21,860 bases of DNA from RGIG8745 sp964554265 (lineage in GTDB: Bacteria; Bacteroidota; Bacteroidia; Bacteroidales; Bacteroidaceae), in NCBI GenBank assembly GCA_964554265.1, contig CAZKOB010000055.1, forward strand, positions 1 to 21,860, given 5' to 3'. The notes under the pieces were generated by a model. It worked only from the letters and a program-made list of their open reading frames with translations, made no database searches and had not been told where the DNA came from. Both the position numbers and the translations under genes were made by a program. Numbering within the stretch: position 1 is the stretch's first letter; every line of letters begins with the position of its first letter. Positions 1 to 8,769 of the stretch are shown piece after piece.

Positions 1-170
1 TGACTTTTAGTGATTTTTTGAGCTTTTCAGCCTCCCATTTGACCTATAGGTCGATATTTAATACTTGTAAGCTTCAACATTTTTTCCGGTGAAGTCAGGA
101 GAGAACCTAAAAGAATGTATCATGCTTATCGGAAAACTTTTGCAGACAAACAGCATTTCTCCCATCCCAA
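1..170. other. Non-coding left edge
   Basis: This stretch lies downstream of the minus-strand helicase gene and holds no credible coding frame. The only frame open for more than a few codons (3-95, plus strand) does not read like protein. It contains a perfect 12-bp palindrome, GACCTATAGGTC, at 41-52. I see no clear intrinsic terminator for the helicase gene here. Confidence 0.6.
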
Positions 171-2300
171 TTATTTTGAACCTCTACGCATCCTTTTGTT
201 TTTCAACCGTTCCGCTATAGCCCATTGCAAGGCAGCAGACTCCTCATCACCCATTTCTGACAGAATATTTCCAAACAGCTGATGAGCACTAATATTTTCA
301 GGCCTCAAACTTGTGGCACGGTCAAGGTCAGCAGCAGCCTCATCAAAGAGTTGAAGAGCAAAAAAAGTTTTTCCCCGGGTATAAATGCCCCTAAAGTGAG
401 AAGGGGCAATGTCAAGCGCCTCATTCAGAACTTTCAGCGCTTCACGCTTCCTGCCGGAATCAAGCAATACCCTTCCTTTGCAGACCATAGCATCCACATA
501 CTTGGCATTCAAAGACAGGGCCTTGTCAAAATTTGCCATCGCAGCAGCAGGATCGCCCATAGACAAACATTCGTTACCAAGTTCCAAAAACTCTGTCGCA
601 TATTTGTTTAACGTCTCTTGCCTGCGCTCCAGCTCCATTTGCTTCTCTTCAAGCCTGCATTTCAGTGCTTCAACCTCATTGCGTAAGGAATTGACCACAT
701 TGAGTTTCCTTCTTATATAGCGTCTGGCATAAGGCTTCTCTATGTCATAGCGTGAATGGATAGCCTTGAAAAAATGAGAAAGACACGCATCAAAATCTCC
801 TCTATCGAAAGCTTTAACCGCATCGCCATATTCTATATCAGCAGCCGCACTCCGAAGCGCGGCATCAACAGCCTGTTGATTATTGAACTGTCTGGAGAAA
901 AGCACAACATCCCTATTGACAAAGATATCCGAACGGGTAATGCCCTTTCTCAAATGCAGCCCTCCAAGCGAACGACACCGACTGAGGGCCACGTATGTCT
1001 GCCCTCCGGCAAACACACCTCCGGTAAAATCTACCATTACATTGTTGAATGTAAGTCCCTGACTCTTGTGTACTGTTATCGCCCATGCCAATCTGACCGG
1101 AAACTGCACAAAGACCCCAAGTTCTTCCTCCTCTATCTTCTTTTCTTTTTCATTATAAGTATATCGCACATTCGCCCACTGTGCACGTTCCACATCATAC
1201 TGTCTGCCATCATCAGATACAATATACAGTTTGTCTCCATTCTCATCAATGCCGACCACTTGTCCGAGGGTACCGTTCACCCACCTCTTTTCCGCATCAT
1301 TCTTGATAAAAATAATCTGTGCACCCACCTTTAGTTCAAGCTCGGGCAAGGTAGGAAGTGAACTCGCCGGAAACTCACCCTTGATTTCTCCACGAAAAAC
1401 CATCAAGTCACCATCAATGCCGGCAAGATTCTTCTGATTGATATTCTCGGCGACATCTCTCCTCGTGGCAAGCGTTATTGTGAATAAGGCGGAATCAGCA
1501 AGAGGAGAGCCGTTCTCGGATACATCTCCAACAACTTTTTCCGCATCAGGCCTGTCAACGGAAGCAGATTTCCCGGAAACAACCTCTCCTTCAGGAATAA
1601 CACAAGTATTGAGCAACTGCAAATCTGCGGCTGTAGAAGAATTGGTACGTATACGATCAAGCACACCGACAAAGACCGCGTCGTTCTGCCTGTAAACTTT
1701 TGTGAGTTCTATCGACACCAGCTGGAACTCACGAAATATGTGTGCTGAAAAGAAATGAGGCGTTTCATAGAACCTGTTCAATATATCTCGTTCATCACGC
1801 GCAACCACTGGTTCCAACTGAAAAACATCACCCACAAACAACATCTGCTTGCCTCCGAAAGGCAGTCGCATATTGCCAGAATACATGCGCAAAATACGGT
1901 CTATGAAATCTATAATATCTGCACGGACCATAGAAATCTCATCAATGATGATAAGTTCGACCGATCTCAACAGCTTACAATGCTCCTTGCTGTATTTCAG
2001 AAATTCACGCAAGCGGTTCCCGGCATAGCGCGAATCGTCAGGAACCAACGGATGAAAAGGAAGTTTGAAAAAACTGTGAATGGTACATCCGCCGGCATTG
2101 ATGGCAGCAATACCGGTCGGAGCAAGAACTACAAACTTCTTCTTTGTCGTCTTACAAACATATCTCAAAAATGTAGATTTTCCGGTACCGGCCTTCCCCG
2201 TCAAAAATATGGATTGTGCGGTAAATTGCACCAGATTCAGTGCGTTTCTGAATTGCGGATTATCAATATCAATAGTTTCTGCAACTGTTTCCGTGTTCAT
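171..2300 (-). CDS. Pif1-family DNA helicase with C-terminal TPR repeats
   Basis: A 709-residue superfamily 1B (Pif1/RecD-like) helicase, expected to unwind DNA 5'-3' in the cytoplasm using ATP. Visible motifs in order: Walker A GKAGTGKST at 35-43, motif Ia APTGIAA at 60-66 followed by GCTIHSFF at 71-78, Walker B IIIDEISM at 117-124, motif III GDVFQLEPV at 157-165, and the C-terminal helicase motifs AWAITVHKSQGLTF at 405-418 and TYVALSRCRSLGGL at 435-448. After the motor come a Glu/Arg-rich probable coiled coil (about 535-570) and three or so TPR units (about 570-700), with a basic tail. A hydrophilic stretch at about 237-268 looks like an insertion within the motor. The gene starts 14 bases after the PBP stop, with AAGGA just before the ATG, so it is probably cotranscribed with the PBP. 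The family is clear; the cellular role is not known from sequence, and the TPR part suggests a protein partner. Confidence 0.9.
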   Translation of the reverse strand: MNTETVAETIDIDNPQFRNALNLVQFTAQSIFLTGKAGTGKSTFLRYVCKTTKKKFVVLAPTGIAAINAGGCTIHSFFKLPFHPLVPDDSRYAGNRLREFLKYSKEHCKLLRSVELIIIDEISMVRADIIDFIDRILRMYSGNMRLPFGGKQMLFVGDVFQLEPVVARDERDILNRFYETPHFFSAHIFREFQLVSIELTKVYRQNDAVFVGVLDRIRTNSSTAADLQLLNTCVIPEGEVVSGKSASVDRPDAEKVVGDVSENGSPLADSALFTITLATRRDVAENINQKNLAGIDGDLMVFRGEIKGEFPASSLPTLPELELKVGAQIIFIKNDAEKRWVNGTLGQVVGIDENGDKLYIVSDDGRQYDVERAQWANVRYTYNEKEKKIEEEELGVFVQFPVRLAWAITVHKSQGLTFNNVMVDFTGGVFAGGQTYVALSRCRSLGGLHLRKGITRSDIFVNRDVVLFSRQFNNQQAVDAALRSAAADIEYGDAVKAFDRGDFDACLSHFFKAIHSRYDIEKPYARRYIRRKLNVVNSLRNEVEALKCRLEEKQMELERRQETLNKYATEFLELGNECLSMGDPAAAMANFDKALSLNAKYVDAMVCKGRVLLDSGRKREALKVLNEALDIAPSHFRGIYTRGKTFFALQLFDEAAADLDRATSLRPENISAHQLFGNILSEMGDEESAALQWAIAERLKNKRMRRGSK

Positions 2301-2314
2301 TCCTTCAAGATTGA

Positions 2315-4732
2315 CTATTCAATAACCACACTACCACTTTCTGTCGTTTTCTCCGAACCATCTTCAATACTACCGCCAACCACATCGCTCTTATCTCCGT
2401 TGGAAGAAAGACTGTCGGAATCTTCCGGTTCAGGAGCATAAAAGGAAGGACCTATATATGTATTACGTTGAATATTCTCCTTTGGTTCAGGATATTTCCC
2501 ATGATAATGCGCAAAGGCCGGATCCGCGAGCACCTTCTCCATAAAATATCCGAATATAGGCAAGGCCGTACGACTTCCTTGTCCAAGCTGTCCGGTACGG
2601 AAATGTATGCAACGGTATTCGCCACCAACCCATGCTCCACCGACAAGATAAGGAGAAGCTCCTACAAACCAAGCGTCAGAGTGGTTGGAAGATGTGCCTG
2701 TCTTTCCACCAAGCTCCGTATCATAGCAATGTACATATTGCCACAGCGCGCTTGTCGTTCCTCCGGGTTCCCTCATTCCTCCCCAAAGAAGACGCTGCAG
2801 GTAGAACGCTGTTTTATAAGATATTGCCCGCTGCGCACACGGCACATCCTTCTCGCAATCATAAATCACTTTTCCATCACGGTCTACAATCTGCGTAACC
2901 AATATAGGATCGCGCTGCATACCGTCATTCATGGCTGTACAATAAGCATCAACCAGCTCAAGCAGTGTCACATCCGATGCCCCAAGCGAAAGTGAAGGAG
3001 CATTATCAAGTTTGCTTCGTATACCCATAGCATGAGCAATCTTTATCACATTGTCAATCCCTGTCTCTTGCCCAAGCTTCACGGCAATTGTATTAATAGA
3101 CTGTGCAAATGCCGACTTCAAGGGAACATTTCCATTCGTACAATAACCATTGGCATTATGCGGAGTCCACACCTTCATCTCCCCGGTCTTGCTGTCAGGC
3201 ACCTTGATACTGATATAACTGTCAACTCTGCGGTCGACAGGTGTCAACCCTGCATCCTCAAAGGCAGAAGCGTAAACGAACAACTTGAACGTAGATCCCG
3301 GTTGACGCATGGCTGTCACCTTATCGTATTTCCACGCATTGAAATCCACATCTCCGACCCACACTTTCACATGGCTTGTCTGAGGTTCCATCACAACAAA
3401 ACCGCAATGCATCATCCGAACCATATAACGGATAGAGTCCATTGTGCTCATTTCGCATTCAATCTGATGATTGGGGGCGTCATAAGCAAACAACTTCACA
3501 CGATGCGGCAGATTCATATAACAGTCGATGGAATCCGGATTCCCGGGAAACTTGGCACTGAGCATCCTGTAATAGTCACAACGTCCGGCTATACCCTCTA
3601 TAAAATTCTGAATTTCATGGCCGTTCTCGCCTCTCCACGGATTCATCCCCCTCCAATGATTGTCAAAGCGTTCCTGTATTGTGCGCATCTGCTTCTGTAC
3701 AGCATACTCAGCATATCTCTGCATCCGTGTATCAATTGTAGTATAAATCTTCAATCCGTCAGAATAAAGGTCTACATTGTTCTCCTTGCACCACTGCGCA
3801 AGGTAATCACGCAATGCCTCTTTGAAATACTGCGCCTTGCCGTCATAAGTATTCTCCACTTTATAGTCAAGCAAAACAGGCAGATTGCAAAGAGAATCGA
3901 GTTCGTCACGTGTAAGCTTTCCATGAGTATGCATATTGTTAAGCACAACATTCCGACGTTCCCGACTACGCTCCGGATGAACTTTAGGATTATACGTAGT
4001 CGTAGCCTTCAACAATCCTATAAGCGTGGCCGACTGTTCAGGGGTAAGAGCCGCAGGAGTCGTATTGAAATAGGTCTTTGCGGCAGTCTTGATTCCATAC
4101 GCATTACTTCCAAAATCAACAGTGTTAAGGTACAGCGTAAGAATATCCTGCTTGCTGTATTTATTTTCAATTTTTATCGCCGTTATCCATTCTTTCGACT
4201 TCATGACAAGAATGCCAAGTCCGGGAATCTTGCCCAAAAGACCTGTCGAATATTGCGAACGTATCTTGAAAAGATTCTTGACCAACTGTTGAGTAATCGT
4301 GCTCGCTCCTCTGGCATGGCCGTTCATCATATCCTTCACTGCCGCAAACACCCCTTGATAGTCAATGCCGTGATGCAGATAAAACCGTTCATCCTCCGTT
4401 GAAATCAAAGCATAAGTGACATAAGGCGATATATCTTCAAACTTCACAGGAGAACGGTTCTCACTGAAAAATTTGCCAATAAGCACACTGTCACAACTAT
4501 AAACAAAAGAAGCTTCATTATTGACTGGATTTTCAATACATTCCATTGTAGGCGACTTGCCGAACAGCCCGAACAGGTTTATGTCTACAGCCCCCAAATA
4601 AAGAAAGAAGAACACCACAAGAGAAGCTATCGGAGTGACAATCCTCTGATACCATTTGCCAGTATATTGACTTGCATACCACTTCCAGATATCCAACGGA
4701 AGGCGCATAAAATTCATTACTGAATGTTTCAT
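2315..4732 (-). CDS. Class A penicillin-binding protein (PBP1A-like transglycosylase/transpeptidase)
   Basis: An 805-residue bifunctional peptidoglycan synthase that polymerises lipid II into glycan strands and cross-links the peptides on the outer face of the inner membrane. A short cytoplasmic N-terminus is followed by one membrane anchor at about 31-50. The glycosyltransferase family 51 domain shows EDERFYLHHGID with catalytic Glu113 and the GASTITQQLVKNLF motif at 142-155. The transpeptidase domain shows the active-site SxxK (Ser480-Thr-Phe-Lys483), SxN (Ser545-Ile-Asn547) and KTGT at 677-680, so both activities look intact. The C-terminal tail after about 760 is acidic and Ser-rich, typical of a disordered end. 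Length is normal for the family. It is the first gene of a probable two-gene operon with the downstream helicase, and a Bacteroidetes-type promoter lies about 35 bases upstream of the start. Confidence 0.93.
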   Translation of the reverse strand: MKHSVMNFMRLPLDIWKWYASQYTGKWYQRIVTPIASLVVFFFLYLGAVDINLFGLFGKSPTMECIENPVNNEASFVYSCDSVLIGKFFSENRSPVKFEDISPYVTYALISTEDERFYLHHGIDYQGVFAAVKDMMNGHARGASTITQQLVKNLFKIRSQYSTGLLGKIPGLGILVMKSKEWITAIKIENKYSKQDILTLYLNTVDFGSNAYGIKTAAKTYFNTTPAALTPEQSATLIGLLKATTTYNPKVHPERSRERRNVVLNNMHTHGKLTRDELDSLCNLPVLLDYKVENTYDGKAQYFKEALRDYLAQWCKENNVDLYSDGLKIYTTIDTRMQRYAEYAVQKQMRTIQERFDNHWRGMNPWRGENGHEIQNFIEGIAGRCDYYRMLSAKFPGNPDSIDCYMNLPHRVKLFAYDAPNHQIECEMSTMDSIRYMVRMMHCGFVVMEPQTSHVKVWVGDVDFNAWKYDKVTAMRQPGSTFKLFVYASAFEDAGLTPVDRRVDSYISIKVPDSKTGEMKVWTPHNANGYCTNGNVPLKSAFAQSINTIAVKLGQETGIDNVIKIAHAMGIRSKLDNAPSLSLGASDVTLLELVDAYCTAMNDGMQRDPILVTQIVDRDGKVIYDCEKDVPCAQRAISYKTAFYLQRLLWGGMREPGGTTSALWQYVHCYDTELGGKTGTSSNHSDAWFVGASPYLVGGAWVGGEYRCIHFRTGQLGQGSRTALPIFGYFMEKVLADPAFAHYHGKYPEPKENIQRNTYIGPSFYAPEPEDSDSLSSNGDKSDVVGGSIEDGSEKTTESGSVVIE

Positions 4733-4766
4733 AGCAAACTCACTAATTCAGTTTCCATTCCGGATG

Positions 4767-4800
4767 CAAATGTACGTATTATTTTCAAATTGGAATCAAA
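4767..4800 (-). promoter_or_regulatory. Predicted promoter of the PBP-helicase operon
   Basis: Read on the minus strand, TACATTTG (4774 to 4767) matches the Bacteroidetes -7 consensus TAnnTTTG exactly. A TTTG -33 box lies 22 bases upstream (4800 to 4797), slightly longer than the usual 19-21. This predicts a leader of only about 25-30 bases before the PBP start codon. It is a consensus match only. Confidence 0.55.
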
Positions 4801-4825
4801 TACAAAAGCATTTGTGGATGTGCAT

Positions 4826-4964
4826 TTGTGATTTTGCTGTTGTATTCACAGACTCCTCCGTCGCCACCGCGCCACCTTCCCTAACTTAGGGGCAATTGCG
4901 GAATAGGAGCAATTGGGGAGCTTGCGACGGAGGAGTCTGTGAATACATCTGCTTAAAATCACAA
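4826..4964. repeat. Fold-back element with perfect 24-bp inverted arms
   Basis: The left arm (4841-4864, beginning TGTATTCACAGACTCC) is an exact reverse complement of the right arm (4924-4947). After a short unpaired stretch the symmetry resumes outside with TTGTGATTTT at 4826-4835 against AAAATCACAA at 4955-4964. The 59-base centre holds the near-palindrome CCTAACTTAGG (4880-4890) and two copies of GCAATTG. The element lies beyond the promoters of both flanking divergent genes, carries no reading frame, and looks like a MITE-like or dispersed intergenic repeat. No long T-run follows, so it is not an ordinary terminator. Confidence 0.8.
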
Positions 4965-5378
4965 GCTGAGCCTGGGAAGGCACCGGCAAAAGCAACTGAC
5001 TTTCTTAATGGCATTTTTTCTTTCTTTTTGACACCAAGTCCGCCCATCGCAGACGGAACTTTATTAACATAATTAAGATTCGTTTACGTTTGAATAATTG
5101 CTGATTTTTTGAAGCTTCATTGATAAATAATTGATAGTCAATAAAATACTATTCCGACAAAACAATACAGTTTTATGTGCAAGGAGTATAGGTTGGGACA
5201 AAAATAGGATATGTTGATAATCAGTAAGTTATAAAAAATCCTGCCCAAGATTCCTGTTTTTTGCTGCCGGAATCCATCTTTGTTTTTTCATGACACCGAA
5301 AATCATATTAATACATTTTAAGAATTCAATTTGGACAATACCGGATTTCAGCCCGAAAAACGGACGTTCTCGAACCCG
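4965..5378. other. Gene-free AT-rich intergenic stretch
   Basis: No credible coding region on either strand. The open frames here are short, lack good starts and have no protein-like composition. Two weak symmetries are visible: TTGGG/CCCAA with AGGAT/ATCCT (between about 5192 and 5246), and GATTCC (5249-5254) facing GGAATC (5269-5274). I assign no function. Confidence 0.5.
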
Positions 5379-5466
5379 TTCACCCTGAAAATAAATTTCA
5401 TTCACCTTGAAAATATATTTAAAGCGCCTATTAAACAAATTTGGTTCACCTTGAAAATTTATTTTC
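5379..5466. repeat. 22-bp-period tandem repeat block (four registers, three good copies)
   Basis: Units beginning TTCACCYTGAAAAT start at 5379, 5401 and 5445, spaced 22 and then 44 bases. The 22 bases at 5423-5444 fill the missing register and agree with the 5401 unit at about 12 of 22 positions, so they look like a decayed third copy. A 22-base period is not a multiple of three, so the block is not coding in one frame. It lies in the lon-PBP intergenic region, more than 450 bases from either start. Confidence 0.75.
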
Positions 5467-5497
5467 AGCGTACTCTTTTTTCAGGTGGGGCGTGCGC

Positions 5498-5768
5498 AAA
5501 TGTAAACAAATGTATCTTTTCGAAATGTAAATTATACTATTTTTACATTTGGATTTCAGGGCCTGAAAACAGCCTCAGAATCGCACAAATGGAACTTCGG
5601 TCGGGTTCGTCCGATTTTACGCGATTCTGCGAGCCTTGAATTTTAACATTTCAGATTGTCAAAAAAAGCCCCCATTTTATGACAAACAGACGGTGTAAAG
5701 GTGGGGATAACCGGGCTGATTTTTAAGTCACCTTGCCCACTGCAAATACTGTTGTATTGATAATCAAT
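5498..5768. repeat. Cluster of direct repeats and dyads in the lon upstream region
   Basis: AAATGTA occurs at 5498, 5508 and 5523. AAATGTAAA (5523-5531) pairs with TTTACATTT (5542-5550). TTTCAGG (5554-5560) pairs with CCTGAAA (5562-5568) around one base. CAGAATCGC (5576-5584) pairs perfectly with GCGATTCTG (5621-5629). ATTGAT (5756-5761) pairs with ATCAAT (5763-5768). None is followed by a terminator-like T-run. The density suggests a mobile-element remnant or a regulatory or structured region; the sequence alone cannot decide. Confidence 0.55.
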
Positions 5769-5942
5769 GACTTGATCCGTCTTTCGGCAACAAGCAGGAG
5801 AGACTGCAAGGGCATGTTGAAGAATGTAAGGGGCAATTGGAACTTTTCCAACCGGAAAATCAAGCCGAGCCCGCATACCAACTTATATACATCCTTTTAT
5901 GGGCACTTATCAAAATCATTTAATGTTATTTATTTCAATTTA

Positions 5943-5974
5943 TTCGTTTATTCCAGTGTATTTCCGTAATTTTG
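5943..5974 (+). promoter_or_regulatory. Predicted lon promoter
   Basis: TAATTTTG at 5967-5974 matches the Bacteroidetes -7 consensus TAnnTTTG. TTCG at 5943-5946 sits 20 bases upstream as a three-of-four match to the -33 box TTTG. This predicts transcription starting near 5980 and a leader of about 85 bases. I see no obvious heat-shock operator such as a CIRCE dyad. Confidence 0.5.
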
Positions 5975-6065
5975 TGGCGATTTATGTAAATACTGTAGGG
6001 TAATAATCCGAAAGAGATGTACTGAAAAAGCAAAGAGAATACGAACAAGAGACTGAAACTGAAAC

Positions 6066-8555
6066 ATGAAAGATTTAAGGTTTGAAGAATTTTTAGGGGA
6101 ATCACCAAGAGAAAATTCCATATCATTAATCGCCAACTTCGACACGACCGATGAAAGTATATTTGAAGTGGAATTTGACGACGAAAAGGAAATACCGGTG
6201 CTTCCTCTCCGAAATATGATGCTTTTCCCCGGCACGATGCTCCCCGTCAACATCCGCCGCAAATCCTCATTGAAACTGCTCAACGAGGCCAACAAAAGCG
6301 ACAAGCTGATTGGTGTCTTCTGCCAAAAGGACGACAATGTGGAAGAACCGGACATTGACCAACTCTATCGTACGGGTGTTATAGCCAAAGTCATACGTAT
6401 ACTCCAGTTGCCCGACGGTTCCAAGACAGCACTGCTTCAAGGATTCAACCGTATATATCTGAATGAGCTGCACGATGAAATGTCGTACATGGTAGGGCAC
6501 GTAAGAAAGGCTCCGGAAGAAATTCCTCCCAAAGACGACCCGAAGTTCGCCGTTTTCGTCGATGCCTGCAAAGAGACAGCAGACAAGTTCCTGCGTTCAG
6601 GCGACGGGATGACGGTGGCCTCGTCGTTTGCGCTCAACAACATACAGAACAAGATATTCCTTATCAACTTCATCTGTGCCAACCTCCCCATATCGAACAA
6701 CGAGCGCATCATGCTGCTTGAAGAGAACAGCATGATGACCCGCGCGACCAGGCTGCTGGAAATCCTCCACCGCGAATACCAGTATGCCAAGCTGAAGGCT
6801 TCCGTGCAGATGCGCACACACGAAGACCTCAGCAGGCAGCAGCGCGAACATTTCCTGCAACAGGAGATGAAGAGCATCAAGGAAGAACTGGGCGAGACCG
6901 GACAGGACGAAATCGACAGTCTGTACGAGCGCGCCGAGAAGAAGAAATGGAGCGAAGAGGTTGCGACAATATTCAAGAAAGAGGTCGACAAGCTCTGCCA
7001 CATGAATGAGCAAAGCCCGGACTACAACGTGCAGTACAACTACCTCGACACCATGCTCAACCTGCCTTGGAACGAATACACCAAGGACAACCTGAACCTC
7101 ACCAATGCAGAGAAGGTGTTGAACAAAGACCACTACGGCATGGAGAAGGTGAAAGAGCGCATCCTCGAACACCTTGCCGTGCTGAAGATGAGAGGCGACT
7201 TCAAAAGCCCTATCATCTGCCTTTACGGCCCTCCGGGAGTCGGAAAGACTTCGCTCGGCAAGAGCATTGCCAAGGCCATGAAGCGAAAATACGTGCGTGT
7301 AAGTCTTGGAGGTCTGCACGACGAATCAGAAATACGCGGACACAGAAAGACGTATATCGGTGCCATGCCGGGACGTATAATCAAGAGCATGATAAAGGCA
7401 CAGAGTTCCAATCCGGTATTCATCCTCGACGAGATAGACAAGGTGTCGCAGCAGAACTACAACGGTGACCCTTCGTCCGCCCTGCTTGAAGTGCTCGATC
7501 CGGAACAGAACTCTACCTTCCATGACAACTACCTTGACATCGACTACGACTTGTCGAAGGTGATGTTCATCGCCACGGCCAACAACATATCGAACATTCC
7601 CGCCCCACTGCTCGACCGTATGGAACTGATAGAGGTGAGCGGATACCTGACAGAAGAGAAGATAGAAATCGCACGTCGCCATCTCGTCCAGAAGGAGCTT
7701 GAAAACCTCGGCATGGGCAATTTGGGCATCAAACTCACCAAGCCCGCCATAGAGAAAATCATTGAGGGATACACAAGAGAATCGGGAGTGCGCGAACTGG
7801 ACAAGAAAATAAACAAGATGCTCCGCAAGCTGACTTTAAGTTATGCCAAGACGGCCGAACTGCCCAAGCACGACCTGAAACCTGAAGACGTGACAACATA
7901 TCTTGGTCCGGTTGAATACACACGCGACAAATACCAAGGAAACGAATATGCCGGAGTGGTCACCGGACTCGCATGGACAGCCGTAGGAGGCGAAATCCTG
8001 TTTGTCGAGACGAGCCTCAGCAGAGGCAAGAGCGGCAAGCTGACCCTTACGGGCAACCTCGGCGACGTGATGAAGGAGTCTGCCGTACTCGCACTTGAAT
8101 ATCTAAAAGCCCATGCCGACAGATTAGGCATAGAAAGCCACATATTTGACAACTGGAATATCCATATTCACGTTCCGGAAGGTGCAGTTCCGAAGGACGG
8201 ACCTTCTGCCGGAATAACGATAGCCACTTCACTGGCCTCTGCGCTCACCCAACGGAAAGTGAGGGCAAACCTTGCCATGACGGGCGAAATCACCCTGCGT
8301 GGGAAAGTACTTCCGGTAGGGGGAATCAAAGAGAAGATTCTTGCAGCCAAGCGTGCCGGAATAAAGGACATCATGCTTTGCCATGAGAACGAGAAGGACA
8401 TCAAGCAGATTCCCGACGTATATGTCAAAGGTCTGACATTCCATTACGTGGAGAAGGTGGAAGACGTGCTCAAATTCGCCCTGCTCGACGAAAAGGTCTG
8501 TAATCCAATGGACTTCAGCGAACCGCACAAGAAGGAAGAGCAGGCTGCAAAATAG
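6066..8555 (+). CDS. lon: ATP-dependent protease Lon
   Basis: An 829-residue cytoplasmic AAA+ serine protease that unfolds and degrades misfolded and regulatory proteins. Order of parts: an N-terminal substrate-recognition domain beginning near PVLPLRNMMLFPGT (44-57), a helical linker to about 340, the ATPase with Walker A GPPGVGKT at 388-395 and Walker B VFILDEID at 451-458, and the protease domain with PKDGPSAG carrying nucleophile Ser714 and Lys757 in GGIKEK, which keeps the 43-residue spacing of the E. coli dyad (Ser679/Lys722). The acidic 40-residue N-terminal leader before the Lon domain is consistent with Bacteroidetes homologues. The gene is visibly richer in G+C than the downstream envelope genes. 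Length and motifs are complete. Confidence 0.98.
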   Translation: MKDLRFEEFLGESPRENSISLIANFDTTDESIFEVEFDDEKEIPVLPLRNMMLFPGTMLPVNIRRKSSLKLLNEANKSDKLIGVFCQKDDNVEEPDIDQLYRTGVIAKVIRILQLPDGSKTALLQGFNRIYLNELHDEMSYMVGHVRKAPEEIPPKDDPKFAVFVDACKETADKFLRSGDGMTVASSFALNNIQNKIFLINFICANLPISNNERIMLLEENSMMTRATRLLEILHREYQYAKLKASVQMRTHEDLSRQQREHFLQQEMKSIKEELGETGQDEIDSLYERAEKKKWSEEVATIFKKEVDKLCHMNEQSPDYNVQYNYLDTMLNLPWNEYTKDNLNLTNAEKVLNKDHYGMEKVKERILEHLAVLKMRGDFKSPIICLYGPPGVGKTSLGKSIAKAMKRKYVRVSLGGLHDESEIRGHRKTYIGAMPGRIIKSMIKAQSSNPVFILDEIDKVSQQNYNGDPSSALLEVLDPEQNSTFHDNYLDIDYDLSKVMFIATANNISNIPAPLLDRMELIEVSGYLTEEKIEIARRHLVQKELENLGMGNLGIKLTKPAIEKIIEGYTRESGVRELDKKINKMLRKLTLSYAKTAELPKHDLKPEDVTTYLGPVEYTRDKYQGNEYAGVVTGLAWTAVGGEILFVETSLSRGKSGKLTLTGNLGDVMKESAVLALEYLKAHADRLGIESHIFDNWNIHIHVPEGAVPKDGPSAGITIATSLASALTQRKVRANLAMTGEITLRGKVLPVGGIKEKILAAKRAGIKDIMLCHENEKDIKQIPDVYVKGLTFHYVEKVEDVLKFALLDEKVCNPMDFSEPHKKEEQAAK

Positions 8556-8769
8556 AAAGCAAAAGGAGACATACCACAGAAAACTGATTCTATAGAGTCC
8601 GTTTTCCGTTCACAAGCGTCATGGTGCGGACAGGCATGGGCAGCCCCGATACCCACCATGACTTCGGATATTCTCCACTAAAAGCCGACGGACAGAACGC
8701 GGATGGCAGAAGGAGTCAGAACACCGTCCCCCTCCCATGCGCCCATCATCATCTGACAAAACAAAAGAA

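Noticed and set aside
41..52. Palindrome GACCTATAGGTC as an attachment site or operator
   Set aside because: The palindrome is real, but it has no flanking integrase, repeat partner or promoter in the window, so no function can be assigned.
3032..4402. A 456-codon open frame on the plus strand opposite the PBP gene
   Set aside because: It runs antisense to a gene with all catalytic motifs, its translation is rich in His, Ile and Cys with no domain pattern, and it has no promoter or plausible start context.
5249..5274. GATTCC/GGAATC inverted repeat as an insertion-sequence end
   Set aside because: Only six bases per arm in AT-rich DNA, no partner terminus and no transposase nearby.
5229..5969. 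Several 60-100-codon open frames on both strands in the lon-PBP intergenic region
   Set aside because: They overlap each other and the repeats, some begin at non-ATG codons, the 22-base repeat period breaks any shared frame, and none reads like a folded protein. They may be remnants of mobile DNA, but I cannot support a gene.
8617..8655. CATGGTG/CACCATG inverted repeat between lon and tgt as a terminator
   Set aside because: Seven-base arms with a long loop and no T-run; not convincing as a terminator.
8703..8756. A 17-codon open frame between lon and tgt
   Set aside because: No start context or conserved features; the length is expected by chance.
8737..8769. Upstream in-frame ATG for tgt adding 11 residues
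   Set aside because: The added MRPSSSDKTKE is not family-like, and the start at 8770 gives the standard Tgt N-terminus.
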